A stretch of DNA of 64,000 nucleotides from Pirellulales bacterium (GCA_022844125.1 JALHMI010000014.1:1-64000); one strand, 5' to 3'; positions 33,737 through 42,298 are shown, counted from the stretch's first letter. The notes: generated by a model from the sequence alone, not told the origin. Numbers and translations: made by a program.

Positions 33737-34333
33737 ATGACTGCCTTCACTCGCTGCGTGCTGCCGGCCGTGCTCGCCTGTCTCCTGCTCCCCACCGTCG
33801 CTGCCTGCCAGGAAACAAAAACAGAGCCCAAGACGCCTGACGTGATCTTCGTGCCCACGCCTCAGGCCGTCGTTGACAAGATGCTCGAACTGGCCGAGGT
33901 GGATGACAAAGACCTGGTCTATGATCTGGGCTGCGGCAACGGCATCATCGTTGTGTCGGCCGCCAAGCGGGGTGCCAAGGCCGTTGGATTCGATGTCGAT
34001 CCGCAGCGAATCAAGGAAACCCAGGAAAACATCGCGCAGAACAAAGTCGGCGATCGAGCCACAGTGATGCAAAAAGACATCTTCACGCTCGATCTCAGCA
34101 AGGCAAGCGTAATTACGCTTTATCTGCTCCCCTCACTCAACGAGAAGCTCATTCCGCAACTCCAAAAACTCAAACCCGGATCGAAAATCGTCTCGCATGA
34201 CTTTGCCATGGCCGGGGTGAAGCCGAAGAAGGTTGTCAAAGTTGAAGCGCCGGATCGCGAGCACACGGTTTACCTCTGGGAAGCTCCCATCGTGGTCGAC
34301 GAGAATGAAAAACCTGCAGACCCATTTGAATAA
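33737..34333 (+). CDS. Class I methyltransferase-fold protein with lipoprotein signal
   Basis: A 198-residue protein whose residues 40-180 form a Rossmann-type methyltransferase domain (motif I VYDLGCGNGIIVV, motif II AVGFDVDP). Unusually, residues 1-24 form a signal peptide ending in the lipobox VAAC, with C24 as the predicted lipidated cysteine, so it would be anchored outside the cytoplasm, where SAM is not expected. Related planctomycete proteins have GCGDGRIV at motif I; here it reads GCGNGIIV. The substrate and even the activity are uncertain. The ATG at 33737 follows a GAGGGAGAG ribosome-binding sequence; the longer frame from 33503 overlaps the permease gene and is rejected. A terminator follows. 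Confidence 0.8.
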   Translation: MTAFTRCVLPAVLACLLLPTVAACQETKTEPKTPDVIFVPTPQAVVDKMLELAEVDDKDLVYDLGCGNGIIVVSAAKRGAKAVGFDVDPQRIKETQENIAQNKVGDRATVMQKDIFTLDLSKASVITLYLLPSLNEKLIPQLQKLKPGSKIVSHDFAMAGVKPKKVVKVEAPDREHTVYLWEAPIVVDENEKPADPFE

Positions 34334-34403
34334 GACAACTTGAGCGGGTTCGCACGCATCGTCCGTCCGAACGCGAGCACGCACCGCCGGGTCCTAGCAA
34401 CAG

Positions 34404-34447
34404 GCGGCGATTCCAGCTAAAACTGGGGTCGCCGCTTTAATTGTTTT
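34404..34447 (+). terminator. Intrinsic terminator after the methyltransferase-like gene
   Basis: A 13-bp stem with two G-U pairs joins 34404-34416 (GCGGCGATTCCAG) and 34423-34435 (CTGGGGTCGCCGC) around a 6-nt loop, followed by TTTAATTGTTTT. Confidence 0.75.
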
Positions 34448-34472
34448 CTGGCTCACAAGTTCTCGGATAGCC

Positions 34473-35615
34473 ATGCCCCCCGTTTTTGATGCTGCCGTCG
34501 TCGGGGCTGGAGTGCTCGGCCTGGCGCATGCTTATCATCTGGCCCGCCGCGGTCTTCGTGTCGTCGTCTTCGAGCGCAGCCCGAAGGCCTGCGGTGCTTC
34601 GATTCGCAACTTCGGCATGCTTTGGCCGATCGGTCAACCGGCCGGCCTCATGCGTGAGATCGCCCTCCGCAGTCGCGAGTTCTGGCTCGAACTGCTTCCC
34701 AAGGCCGGCATCTGGCACGAGCGCACCGGCTCGATGCACCTGGCCTACCAGGACGATGAAGCTCAGGTGCTCGGCGAGTTCGTCGAACGCAGCGAGGGCG
34801 CTGCCGAGCTGATTTCGCCGACCGAAGTCGCCTCGCGCTCTCCAGCGGTAAAAACTGCCGGACTCAAGGCAGCCATCTGGAGCCCTAGCGAAACTTGCGT
34901 CGACCCCAGACAAGTAATCGCCGAGCTTCCGGCGTGGCTCGAAAGGCAGTACGGCGTTCAGTTCGAGTTTAGCACCGCGGTCTCTGCATACGACGCCCCT
35001 ACCATCACCGCCGGCGGTCGCGCCTACGCGTCACAACAGCTCCTCGTTTGCTCGGGCGATGACTTTCAGTCGCTTTTTCCAGAAGCTTACGCAGGCTGTG
35101 GTCTGCTCCGCTGCAAACTTCAGATGATGCGTTCGCAAAGCTATGCAGGGCGTTTGAAGCTCGGCCCGATGCTCGCTGGCGGCCTTACGCTGCGGCACTA
35201 CAAGAACTTTCAGGACTGCCCGACACTCGCGGCTGTCAAAGAGCGCGTCGCGCGCGAATCACCCGAGTTCGACGAGTTCGGCATTCACGTGATGGCCTCG
35301 CAAAACGGCCTGGGCGAACTCATCCTCGGCGATTCGCACGAGTACAATGACGCGATCCAGCCGTTCGACAAGCCGCGGATCGACGACTTGATTCTGGAGT
35401 ATCTGCACACGTTTCTGAACGTGCCGGATCTCCAGATCGCCGCTCGCTGGCACGGCACCTATGCCAAGCATCCGAAGGAAAGCTACCTGGTGCGGCAGCC
35501 CGCGCCCGGCGCGACGTGCGTTACCGCAGTCGGTGGCGCAGGCATGACGCTGTCGTTTGGCCTGGCCGATCAGGTCGTCAGTCAGATCGTTGGAGAGAGT
35601 CAAAGAGCAGGATAG
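34473..35615 (+). CDS. hpnW: FAD-dependent oxidoreductase of phosphonate clusters (TIGR03364, HpnW type)
   Basis: A 380-residue DAO-type flavoprotein with the FAD motif VVGAGVLGLAHAYHLARRG near the N-terminus. The segment KACGASIRNFGMLWPIGQPAG is typical of the TIGR03364 family, which is syntenically tied to a phosphonatase-like hydrolase (TIGR03351). Both are present here, separated by 11 nt. It probably oxidises an aminophosphonate or its N-methyl derivative to release an aldehyde or amine. No signal peptide is seen. The ATG at 34473 is the family start. Confidence 0.85.
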   Translation: MPPVFDAAVVGAGVLGLAHAYHLARRGLRVVVFERSPKACGASIRNFGMLWPIGQPAGLMREIALRSREFWLELLPKAGIWHERTGSMHLAYQDDEAQVLGEFVERSEGAAELISPTEVASRSPAVKTAGLKAAIWSPSETCVDPRQVIAELPAWLERQYGVQFEFSTAVSAYDAPTITAGGRAYASQQLLVCSGDDFQSLFPEAYAGCGLLRCKLQMMRSQSYAGRLKLGPMLAGGLTLRHYKNFQDCPTLAAVKERVARESPEFDEFGIHVMASQNGLGELILGDSHEYNDAIQPFDKPRIDDLILEYLHTFLNVPDLQIAARWHGTYAKHPKESYLVRQPAPGATCVTAVGGAGMTLSFGLADQVVSQIVGESQRAG

Positions 35616-35626
35616 GGGAGCACGCA

Positions 35627-36307
35627 GTGGCGATTGAGCTGGTGGTTTTGGACATGGCCGGTACCACGATCCACGACGATGACGGCGTGAACCGAGCTGT
35701 TCGCGCCGCACTCGACGCGGTGAGCGTGCCCGTCACGCGCGACGCAGTCAACGAAGTGATGGGCATCCCCAAGCCTGCCGCCATTCGACACTTGCTGGAA
35801 ACATCCGGCCGCCTGGACCTGGTGCCGCAACTCGACGCCATTCACGCCGATTTCGTCCGCCGCATGATCGAGTTCTACCGGACGGACCCTTCGGTCCGAG
35901 AGATTCCCGGCGCGGCCGATACCTTCCGCCGGTTGCGCGCGGCCGGTATCAAAACCGCCCTCGATACTGGCTTCAGTCGCAACATCGTCGACGTGCTCCT
36001 GGAGCGGCTGGGCTGGCAGGACAGCTCGCTGCTCGACACGACCATTACCAGCGACGAAGTGCCGCGCGGCCGCCCGCATCCCGACATGATCCAGAAAGCG
36101 ATGCGCGAGCTAGGGATCACGGACTCCAGGAAAGTCGCCAAGGTCGGCGACACCCCATCGGATCTGGAAGAAGGCATGTCCGCCGGATGTGGAATGGTCG
36201 TGGGCGTCACGCGCGGATCGCACACCGAGGCTCAACTTAAACCGCACGCGCATACGCATTTGATCGGCACGGTCGCCGAATTACCGGCGCTGCTCGGCAT
36301 CGCTTGA
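35627..36307 (+). CDS. Phosphonatase-like HAD hydrolase (TIGR03351, PhnX-like)
   Basis: A 226-residue HAD-superfamily enzyme related to phosphonoacetaldehyde hydrolase. The nucleophile motif is DMAGTTI (Asp9-Ile15), as in PhnX (DWAGTT). The cap-domain segment MGIPKPAAIR aligns with MGLLKIDHVR of PhnX, so the Schiff-base lysine appears to be present. GDTPSDLEEG supplies HAD motif III/IV. It would cleave a C-P bond of an aldehyde intermediate. The start is a GTG at 35627 with AGGGGAG 6 nt upstream, 11 nt after hpnW; the longer frame overlapping hpnW is rejected. It ends 1 nt before the convergent phnZ gene. Confidence 0.82.
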   Translation: MAIELVVLDMAGTTIHDDDGVNRAVRAALDAVSVPVTRDAVNEVMGIPKPAAIRHLLETSGRLDLVPQLDAIHADFVRRMIEFYRTDPSVREIPGAADTFRRLRAAGIKTALDTGFSRNIVDVLLERLGWQDSSLLDTTITSDEVPRGRPHPDMIQKAMRELGITDSRKVAKVGDTPSDLEEGMSAGCGMVVGVTRGSHTEAQLKPHAHTHLIGTVAELPALLGIA

Positions 36308-36308
36308 A

Positions 36309-36857
36309 CTAAGCGTCGCGCAATACTCGCTCCAGCCGAGGCCGATAGGACTCCAGCGGCGGCACCTCCAGATTCGGAATCTTCGCCAGATCGTCCCACC
36401 GCCGCAATGCCACCGCGGCGCGAAAGTGCGGATTCAGCTCGAAATCGGCAACTTCATCGGCCTTGAACGGTCCGCCTTGCAGTGCCAAACTCTGAATCGA
36501 AGCTGGCGAAAGCTGCGCCTGGTATTCAGCATCCGTCGCGCACAGATACCGCTTGGCCGGCACGTGCAGGCGAATCGGCTCCGTGACTTCGGGCCCGCAG
36601 TAACGCTTCAGCCACGCCCCGCCGAGGTGCTCATGTCGCGTGTCGATGCCGTGGTCGGCTGCGTCCTCGGGCAGCTTATGAATCAAGTGGCCGATGTCGT
36701 GCAAGAGCGCCGCGACGACCAGCTCGTCGCTCGCTCGCTCGCGCTCGGCAAAGTAAGCGGCCTGCAACCCATGCTCGAGCTGCGAGACCGGCTCGCCCAC
36801 ATACGCATCGTGCCCTCTGGTGGCAAACAGCTCCATCACTTCATCGACGACGTTCAT
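36309..36857 (-). CDS. phnZ: PhnZ-type HD-domain mixed-valent di-iron oxygenase
   Basis: A 182-residue HD-domain protein that matches PhnZ, which oxidatively cleaves 2-amino-1-hydroxyethylphosphonate to glycine and phosphate using O2. The metal and lid residues known from PhnZ are identifiable at nearly constant offset: Y19 and E22 (YVGEP), H29, H53-D54 (LLHDIGH), H57, H75, H98, K102 and D155 or D156. Typical family stretches RLHVPAKRYLCATD and SIQSLALQGGPF are present. Its ATG overlaps the stop of the transporter gene (ATGA), so it is translated with it. The usual partner, the 2-oxoglutarate dioxygenase PhnY, is not in the window. Confidence 0.9.
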   Translation of the reverse strand: MNVVDEVMELFATRGHDAYVGEPVSQLEHGLQAAYFAERERASDELVVAALLHDIGHLIHKLPEDAADHGIDTRHEHLGGAWLKRYCGPEVTEPIRLHVPAKRYLCATDAEYQAQLSPASIQSLALQGGPFKADEVADFELNPHFRAAVALRRWDDLAKIPNLEVPPLESYRPRLERVLRDA

Positions 36858-38212
36858 ACATCCATCCCCGCACCCGGCAGTTTCTTTCGTTCGAGCAAAT
36901 AGAACACCAGTCCAGCCACGCTGGTTGCGAAGGCCACCAGAGCGAGCGTACGAAACACGCCGGCCCAGCCATAACTGACGGTCAAACGGGCCACGGTATC
37001 GCCGGCCAGCATGCCACCAAGATATCCCACGCCGTCGATAATTCCACAGGCCGTGGCCGCTCCCCGCTTCCCGCCCAGATCGAGGGAAATGGCGCCGGCC
37101 AGGTAGGAATACGGCCCCAGCATCAGAAAGCTCACAAGCGCAATGAGCGACACGGCCGCCACGGCACTGCCGGAAAAATCAAAGCTCCCGAGAATCCACA
37201 TCACGACTCCGGCCAGAGTGCACCCCGTGAAAATTACGATTGCGCGCCCTGTCGGACCGAGTTGATCTCCGAGCCACCCCGCCACGAGCACCGAGGCGCC
37301 GCCCAGCAGCGGGAACAGCGCGCTTTGCGCCGCAGCTTGCGACTGCGTGGAACCCACCACTTCGGTAAAGTAGGTCGGCGTCCACAGGTTGAACGTCTCT
37401 CGCAGCAGGGTGAGCCCCAGCGAAAGCACGCACACCGTTAGAAACGCCGGACTCGTGAGCAGCGGCGCCAGCAGCTTCTTCAAGCTTTGCGGCGACTCGT
37501 CGGCGGCGCTCGTTGTACCGTACACGTTCAGCGGATTCGCCTCCGGCTCTTCGTGGCCCACGTCGCGCGGACTCTCGCGAAGCCACAACCAGCACAGCAT
37601 CGTCAGCGCAAACAGGACGCCCGCGCATACGTAGAACACTTCACGCCAACTGAGTCCGAACTGAATCAAAAGCGACATGAACGCACGTGCGGCGGCATCG
37701 CCAAACAAATAGCTGAGGCTCACCACACCCATCGCCGTGCCATAGGCGCTATAGCTGAACCAGCGGCCGGTGACTTTCACCATGCCCGTCCAGCACAGCG
37801 ACTGCACGGCGCGATTGCCAAACCAGGCCAGCGAGAAGATAGGTAGTCCGCCACCCAGCGCAAACAGCATCGTGAACAACACGCTGCCGAACATCCCAAA
37901 AAGGACATTTCTGCGTCCGCCCAGGAAATCGGCGACGCTCCCGGTTACGAACTTACCAATGGTGTAGGCCAGGACGCCCAGCGTGGCGACCTGACCCATC
38001 CGAATTCTGGCGGTATCGGCAGTCATTCCCGACGCCGTCAACTCCTCAGCTATCGCCCCCAGGAACACGGAAAAATTGGAGCGGCAAAGATAACATCCCG
38101 AGTAGCCAAGGACCATCAGCACCACGGTAACTACTTGCCACTTAACAAGATGTCGATTGGTGGTTTCCAAAAACAGCGCAATCCTTGAAACGACCGTTGT
38201 TAAACGAACCAA
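36854..38212 (-). CDS. OPA-family transporter (GlpT/UhpT type), probably for an organophosphonate
   Basis: A 452-residue MFS transporter with 12 helices. The segment GYSGCYLCRSNFSVFLGAI resembles the organophosphate:phosphate antiporter family, in which arginines bind the phosphate group. Encoded directly upstream of phnZ with a 4-bp overlap, it most likely imports a phosphonate such as 2-aminoethylphosphonate. The start is uncertain: TTG at 38212 lacks a Shine-Dalgarno sequence, while a TTG at 38170 has AAGGA upstream. A 14-bp palindrome at 38209-38222 would then lie 39-52 nt upstream. Confidence 0.8.
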   Translation of the reverse strand: MVRLTTVVSRIALFLETTNRHLVKWQVVTVVLMVLGYSGCYLCRSNFSVFLGAIAEELTASGMTADTARIRMGQVATLGVLAYTIGKFVTGSVADFLGGRRNVLFGMFGSVLFTMLFALGGGLPIFSLAWFGNRAVQSLCWTGMVKVTGRWFSYSAYGTAMGVVSLSYLFGDAAARAFMSLLIQFGLSWREVFYVCAGVLFALTMLCWLWLRESPRDVGHEEPEANPLNVYGTTSAADESPQSLKKLLAPLLTSPAFLTVCVLSLGLTLLRETFNLWTPTYFTEVVGSTQSQAAAQSALFPLLGGASVLVAGWLGDQLGPTGRAIVIFTGCTLAGVVMWILGSFDFSGSAVAAVSLIALVSFLMLGPYSYLAGAISLDLGGKRGAATACGIIDGVGYLGGMLAGDTVARLTVSYGWAGVFRTLALVAFATSVAGLVFYLLERKKLPGAGMDV

Positions 38213-38222
38213 ACATGTTTGG
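38209..38222. promoter_or_regulatory. 14-bp palindrome at the phosphonate transporter start
   Basis: CCAAACATGTTTGG is a perfect palindrome overlapping the upstream end of the transporter gene and positioned as an operator for the phnZ operon would be. Palindromes of this length are expected about four times in 64 kb by chance, so position, not length, is the main argument. Confidence 0.35.
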
Positions 38223-38371
38223 CGAAAGTAGACAATGAAGGCTGTCGGTAACTTAGCCGATCGAACGGCAACTGGGTTAGTGAGGAAGTTATCAGATCAA
38301 CATTCACCTACGTAAGTCCTTCGTCGGTGTTGAATGACGGTTTAGCCCGATTGAGAGTTTTGCCTGCTCGC

Positions 38372-38399
38372 GTGACAACAAGCGCGTACCGGCTAAGAT
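38372..38399 (+). promoter_or_regulatory. Possible sigma-70 promoter of the LuxR-type regulator
   Basis: GTGACA (38372-38377, 5 of 6 matches), a 16-nt spacer and TAAGAT (38394-38399, 4 of 6). It predicts transcription from about 38406, 24 nt before the ATG. Confidence 0.4.
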
Positions 38400-38429
38400 G
38401 GGGGCCTGTGCCGCCCTGGATAAGGTGTT

Positions 38430-39674
38430 ATGGATCAAAGCTCCCAGCGTGTTTTGCTTGATCCTGCGCGCGACTACCCTAGCGAAGTCGAACGTAGCGC
38501 CGCTTGGCGCGAATTCACCGGCGAGGCCGGGCCGTTTCGCGCGGCGTTTGATCACGCGGCCATTGGCATGGCCATCGTCGATCTCGACGGCCGCTTCCTG
38601 CAGGTGAATCCCGCCCTGCTCAGTATCGTCGGTTACGACGAGGTGGAGTTGCTAGCGACCGACTTCCAGTCGATCACCCACCCTGGCGACCTGGAGTCCG
38701 ACGTGGCGCTCGCCCGCCAACTCATGGCGGGCGAGATCGAACACTACCACATGGAAAAACGCTATCTCCACAAAGACGGACACGTCGTGTGGATTTTGCT
38801 CAGTACTTCCATCGCCCGCGACAAAGCCGGTCGGGCTTGCTTCGCCGTTTCGCAAATTCAGGACATTTCCGATCGCAAAGCCGCGGCCGAGGAGATCGCC
38901 CGCCGACTGCGGCAGATTGATCGCCTGACGCAGACCGTGCGCTCCATCTTGCAGTGTGTTGCGCAGCAGCAAGGCAACCAGCTTTACAATTCGGTGGTCC
39001 GGGTGGTAATGCGAACTTTTGGCAGTCCGCTGGGAATCTTCCTGCGCCGGACTGGCAACGACGAGTTGGTCGGCCTGCAAGTGGCACACGAAGAGACCTC
39101 CGAAATGCGCTGCCGGCTGTCCGATGCTCATGACTCGTGGCATCAGGCCCTGCTGACCGGAACGGGCATCATCGACCGCAGCGAAAGCAAGTTGCCGTGT
39201 GGCACGCCTGTTCGAAACTGGCTCACCGCTCCGATCGTCCACGACGGAGTGCCGTGCGGCTTGTTTGCCGTCGGCAACACTCCCCATGAGTATGACGAAG
39301 ACGATCGTGACTTGCTGATCCGCGTCAGCGCGATCATTGGGCCGGCGCTGCATGCCCGGATCCAACGCGACAAGCTCACACCGCGCGAAGCGGAAGTCAT
39401 GGATTTGATCGTGGCCGGAATGTCGCAAAAGCAGATCGCGACGACGCTCGGCATCAGCGTCCAGACGACAGCTAAACACCGTACGCGTGTCCTGGAAAAG
39501 CTCCATCTCACGAGCGACGTGCAACTCGTCCATCTTGCGCTGCAGATGAAATCGCCCTGGACGGACGGCGCGATGATGCCCGATAGTGGTCGGCTCACCG
39601 CAAATTCAGACGGCCTGCAAAGCCAGCTCGACGGCCACGCCGGGCATCAGGAGCCGGGACGAACCTCGGAATAA
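38430..39674 (+). CDS. PAS-GAF-LuxR-type transcriptional regulator
   Basis: A 414-residue cytoplasmic regulator. Residues about 35-150 form a PAS sensor domain (FDHAAIGMAIVDLDGRFLQV to VSQIQDISDRK). Residues about 165-310 resemble a GAF domain. Residues 316-372 are a LuxR/GerE helix-turn-helix (LTPREAEVMDLIVAGMSQKQ). It contains no receiver domain, so it is likely activated by a ligand or redox/light signal through PAS or GAF. The ATG at 38430 follows AAGGTG. Its last 28 bp overlap the 3' end of the convergent Ser/Thr kinase gene. Confidence 0.88.
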   Translation: MDQSSQRVLLDPARDYPSEVERSAAWREFTGEAGPFRAAFDHAAIGMAIVDLDGRFLQVNPALLSIVGYDEVELLATDFQSITHPGDLESDVALARQLMAGEIEHYHMEKRYLHKDGHVVWILLSTSIARDKAGRACFAVSQIQDISDRKAAAEEIARRLRQIDRLTQTVRSILQCVAQQQGNQLYNSVVRVVMRTFGSPLGIFLRRTGNDELVGLQVAHEETSEMRCRLSDAHDSWHQALLTGTGIIDRSESKLPCGTPVRNWLTAPIVHDGVPCGLFAVGNTPHEYDEDDRDLLIRVSAIIGPALHARIQRDKLTPREAEVMDLIVAGMSQKQIATTLGISVQTTAKHRTRVLEKLHLTSDVQLVHLALQMKSPWTDGAMMPDSGRLTANSDGLQSQLDGHAGHQEPGRTSE

Positions 39675-41857
39675 CCCTTGGTCGCTCCGAGTGAGTGCTC
39701 GATCGTAGCCATCGAATCGACGGGCATCTCCCGCGTTTCCTGATTCTGTTGCCACCACGCGGCCGCCTCGGCCTGTCCCCACGACTCCAGCGGCACGCAC
39801 TGCTCAAGCAAGGCCATCAGTTCGGCAGCCGACTGTGGCCGATCGCTGGGCAACTTGGCCAGAAGTTGCAGAATCACGGCTTCCAGCGAGCGAGAAATCT
39901 GCCGTCCCGCCCGCTCGCTGGGCGGCACCGGCTTCGACTCGACATGCGCACGCATGATCTCCAGCACGCTCGACGACTCGAATACCGCATGCCCCGTAAG
40001 CAAAAAATATCCCACCGCGCCAAGCGCATACAAATCGCCCCGCGCGTCACAACCTTCGGTGTCGCGCACCGTCTCGGGCGCCATGTACAGCGGCGTGCCC
40101 GTCACGGTATCGGCCGCGGTCAGGGTCTGCATCTTGTGACTGTCGATCGCTTTGACCAGTCCAAAGTCCAGTAGCTTGACGAAGTCGAAAATTCCCCCCC
40201 GAGCCGTGATCATGATGTTCGCGGGTTTGATGTCGCGATGCATTAGCCCCGCCGCATGCGCTTCCTGCAGCGATCCACACACCTGCGCCAGGATGTTGAT
40301 CACGCGACCGTCCGGCAGCGGGCCAAATCGCCGAACCAGCACGTCCAGCGAATACCCGTCGAGAAACTCCATGGCGTAATAGAACACGCCCTCTGCCGTG
40401 CGGCCGTAATCGTAAATCGTGATCGTGTTGGGATGGTTGAGCTGGCTGGTCAGCTGCACCTCACGCTCAAAACGGGCGACGGACACGTCCGTGGTCTTGG
40501 ACGGTTCGAGCAGCTTCACCGCAGTCGGCCGTCGCAGCAGCGCGTGCCGCGCGCGATACACGCTGCCCATTCCTCCCTCGCCGATTTTCTGCTCCAGCGC
40601 GTACTGCCCGAGTTGCCCGACCGCGATCACGGCATCTCGCATCTGGCGATCCAATCGACCGGCCAGCAGCGTGAGCGCGAGCAAAAGTGCGGCCAGCGCG
40701 GCCAGAAGACCGAACAGGACCCAGAACACGAATCTGAGCACGTACACGGGGCGATACGCTTCAGCCAGATCCATCTCGGTGGCCACACCCAGATCGAAAC
40801 CCGGCAGCCAGGCCCAGGCACCCACTGAGGGGACGCCACGATAATCGAGATAGCCGTCGACGTCCACGCCCGGCTCGGCGATGCCCGGCTTGCGATGGAT
40901 CGCGTCCTCGGCCAGTTCCGTCAGCGGCTGTTTGTCGCGTGAAAGCGCCGCCCTCGCGCCGGTACTGAGGTCCACCCCCGGGTTCCGCAGTTCCACGTTG
41001 AGCACGCTCTGCGCCTGCGGACGATCGGGCAACAGCGCGAGCTGTTTGAGCTGATCATCAAACCTGCTTCGCGACAGGAACACTCCCTGCTCATTGAAGG
41101 CGTAAGTCTCGCCGGTCGCCCCTGGTTGCGCCACTCCCAAGATCTGACTGAACTCCAGAGCCGGGTCGATTCGCAGCGCCACCACCGCTGCCGGCTTCTC
41201 GTTGGGACCGATCACGGGCGCCGCGACGAACATTACCGGCACGCCTGCCATCGGCACACCATCCGGGCCAGGCAGCATGATCCGTGAGGGAAAAGGATGC
41301 GAGACCGTCGGCTTTCCGGCCAGCACCTTCTCCAGAAACTTTTGCTGGTCCGACATGATCACATTGCGCCCCAGCAGCAAGTCTTCGTCCGTCGCGATGA
41401 TCAGGCCGTCGAGATTAAACACCACAAAGCCTGTGTAGGCCTGACGATCGACCCAGGGCTTCAGTTCCGCGGCCAGCGGCAACTGTTGCGGGGCGTCATC
41501 GAGTTGGGCGGGTTTGCCGCCCGTTGTGCGCGAGTAGTCGAGTAGTTCAAGTACCAGCTTCCGAATCACCGGATCGCCGGCAATCACCGCGGCGTTCTCT
41601 TCCTGGATGCGCATCCAGAGCTTGAGCGCTTCGACGTCCGCCCGCAGCACCGTGGTCAATTCCGCCGCCGTCTGATCTTGAATGGCATCTTCGATGTGTG
41701 TGCGCACCCACAGCCCGGCAATCACCAGGGCAATCAGGGCCGCCACGGGCACGATCCACAGATGGCGTTGTGCGATGCCACGCGTAGTCGACAACGCACC
41801 AGCGCGTTTTGCCCACGCACGTATGGACGTTCGAGATCGCTCGGAGCTTTTTTCCAC
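39647..41857 (-). CDS. Receptor Ser/Thr protein kinase with extracytoplasmic Cache domain
   Basis: A 736-residue transmembrane kinase of the Hanks type. A membrane helix at 33-50 and another at 372-400 bracket a Cache-like sensor domain (about 51-370; FNLDGLIIATDEDLLLGR is a typical signature). The kinase domain begins near 419: glycine loop GEGGMGSVY (426-434), catalytic lysine K448 (AVKLL), HRDIKPAN (540-547), DFG (564-566) and APE. It signals from the periplasm to cytoplasmic substrates. The start is a GTG at 41857. Its 3' end overlaps that of the LuxR-type gene by 28 bp. Confidence 0.9.
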   Translation of the reverse strand: MEKSSERSRTSIRAWAKRAGALSTTRGIAQRHLWIVPVAALIALVIAGLWVRTHIEDAIQDQTAAELTTVLRADVEALKLWMRIQEENAAVIAGDPVIRKLVLELLDYSRTTGGKPAQLDDAPQQLPLAAELKPWVDRQAYTGFVVFNLDGLIIATDEDLLLGRNVIMSDQQKFLEKVLAGKPTVSHPFPSRIMLPGPDGVPMAGVPVMFVAAPVIGPNEKPAAVVALRIDPALEFSQILGVAQPGATGETYAFNEQGVFLSRSRFDDQLKQLALLPDRPQAQSVLNVELRNPGVDLSTGARAALSRDKQPLTELAEDAIHRKPGIAEPGVDVDGYLDYRGVPSVGAWAWLPGFDLGVATEMDLAEAYRPVYVLRFVFWVLFGLLAALAALLLALTLLAGRLDRQMRDAVIAVGQLGQYALEQKIGEGGMGSVYRARHALLRRPTAVKLLEPSKTTDVSVARFEREVQLTSQLNHPNTITIYDYGRTAEGVFYYAMEFLDGYSLDVLVRRFGPLPDGRVINILAQVCGSLQEAHAAGLMHRDIKPANIMITARGGIFDFVKLLDFGLVKAIDSHKMQTLTAADTVTGTPLYMAPETVRDTEGCDARGDLYALGAVGYFLLTGHAVFESSSVLEIMRAHVESKPVPPSERAGRQISRSLEAVILQLLAKLPSDRPQSAAELMALLEQCVPLESWGQAEAAAWWQQNQETREMPVDSMATIEHSLGATKGYSEVRPGS

Positions 41858-42002
41858 GGCAAGCGGTGCTCACGGTCGGATGGCCAGAGAGACGGCGGGC
41901 AGGAAGCATGACCGCAGTCTGGTTCCATAGCCAGCCTACCCCCGGTTGGCCTTCCGCTCAACCAGGTTGCCACCATCTGACACATCGGCAGCGCAGGAAC
42001 AA

Positions 42003-42047
42003 ACCCTGCGGCCGCGCCAATCGTTGTCTTGAACGCGACCGCAGGGT
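42003..42047 (-). terminator. Terminator of the csbD-like gene
   Basis: A 14-bp stem with one mismatch joins 42003-42016 and 42034-42047 around a 17-nt loop; on the minus strand it is followed by TTTGTTCC. It begins 24 bp after the gene's stop codon. Confidence 0.6.
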
Positions 42048-42070
42048 GCTCGTGATGGAAGCGCTAAGAG

Positions 42071-42298
42071 CTACCTCGGCTGTGCGGGCCGGTAGTCGTA
42101 GTTCGCCTCTCGCTCATAGCCGCTGAGCCGGGACTCGATTTCATCTTTCGACTGGCCGTACTTTTTCTGTAAAGCGCCGACGAGTTGCTCGCGCTGGCCT
42201 TCAAATTTATCCAACTCGTCATCCGTCAGATCACCCCACGTTTCCTTCAGCCTGCCTTTGAACTGCTTCCAAGTGCCTTTGACCGTATCCGAATTCAT
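42071..42298 (-). CDS. CsbD-family stress protein
   Basis: A 75-residue hydrophilic protein with the CsbD pattern MNSDTVKGTWKQFKGRLKE followed by WGDLTDDELDKFEGQREQLV. CsbD proteins are general-stress proteins of unknown mechanism, induced by the sigma-B or equivalent response. The ATG at 42298 is the family start; the longer frame to 42493 is not. A perfect 12-bp stem-loop lies 35-65 nt upstream in the leader. A terminator follows. Confidence 0.88.
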   Translation of the reverse strand: MNSDTVKGTWKQFKGRLKETWGDLTDDELDKFEGQREQLVGALQKKYGQSKDEIESRLSGYEREANYDYRPAQPR

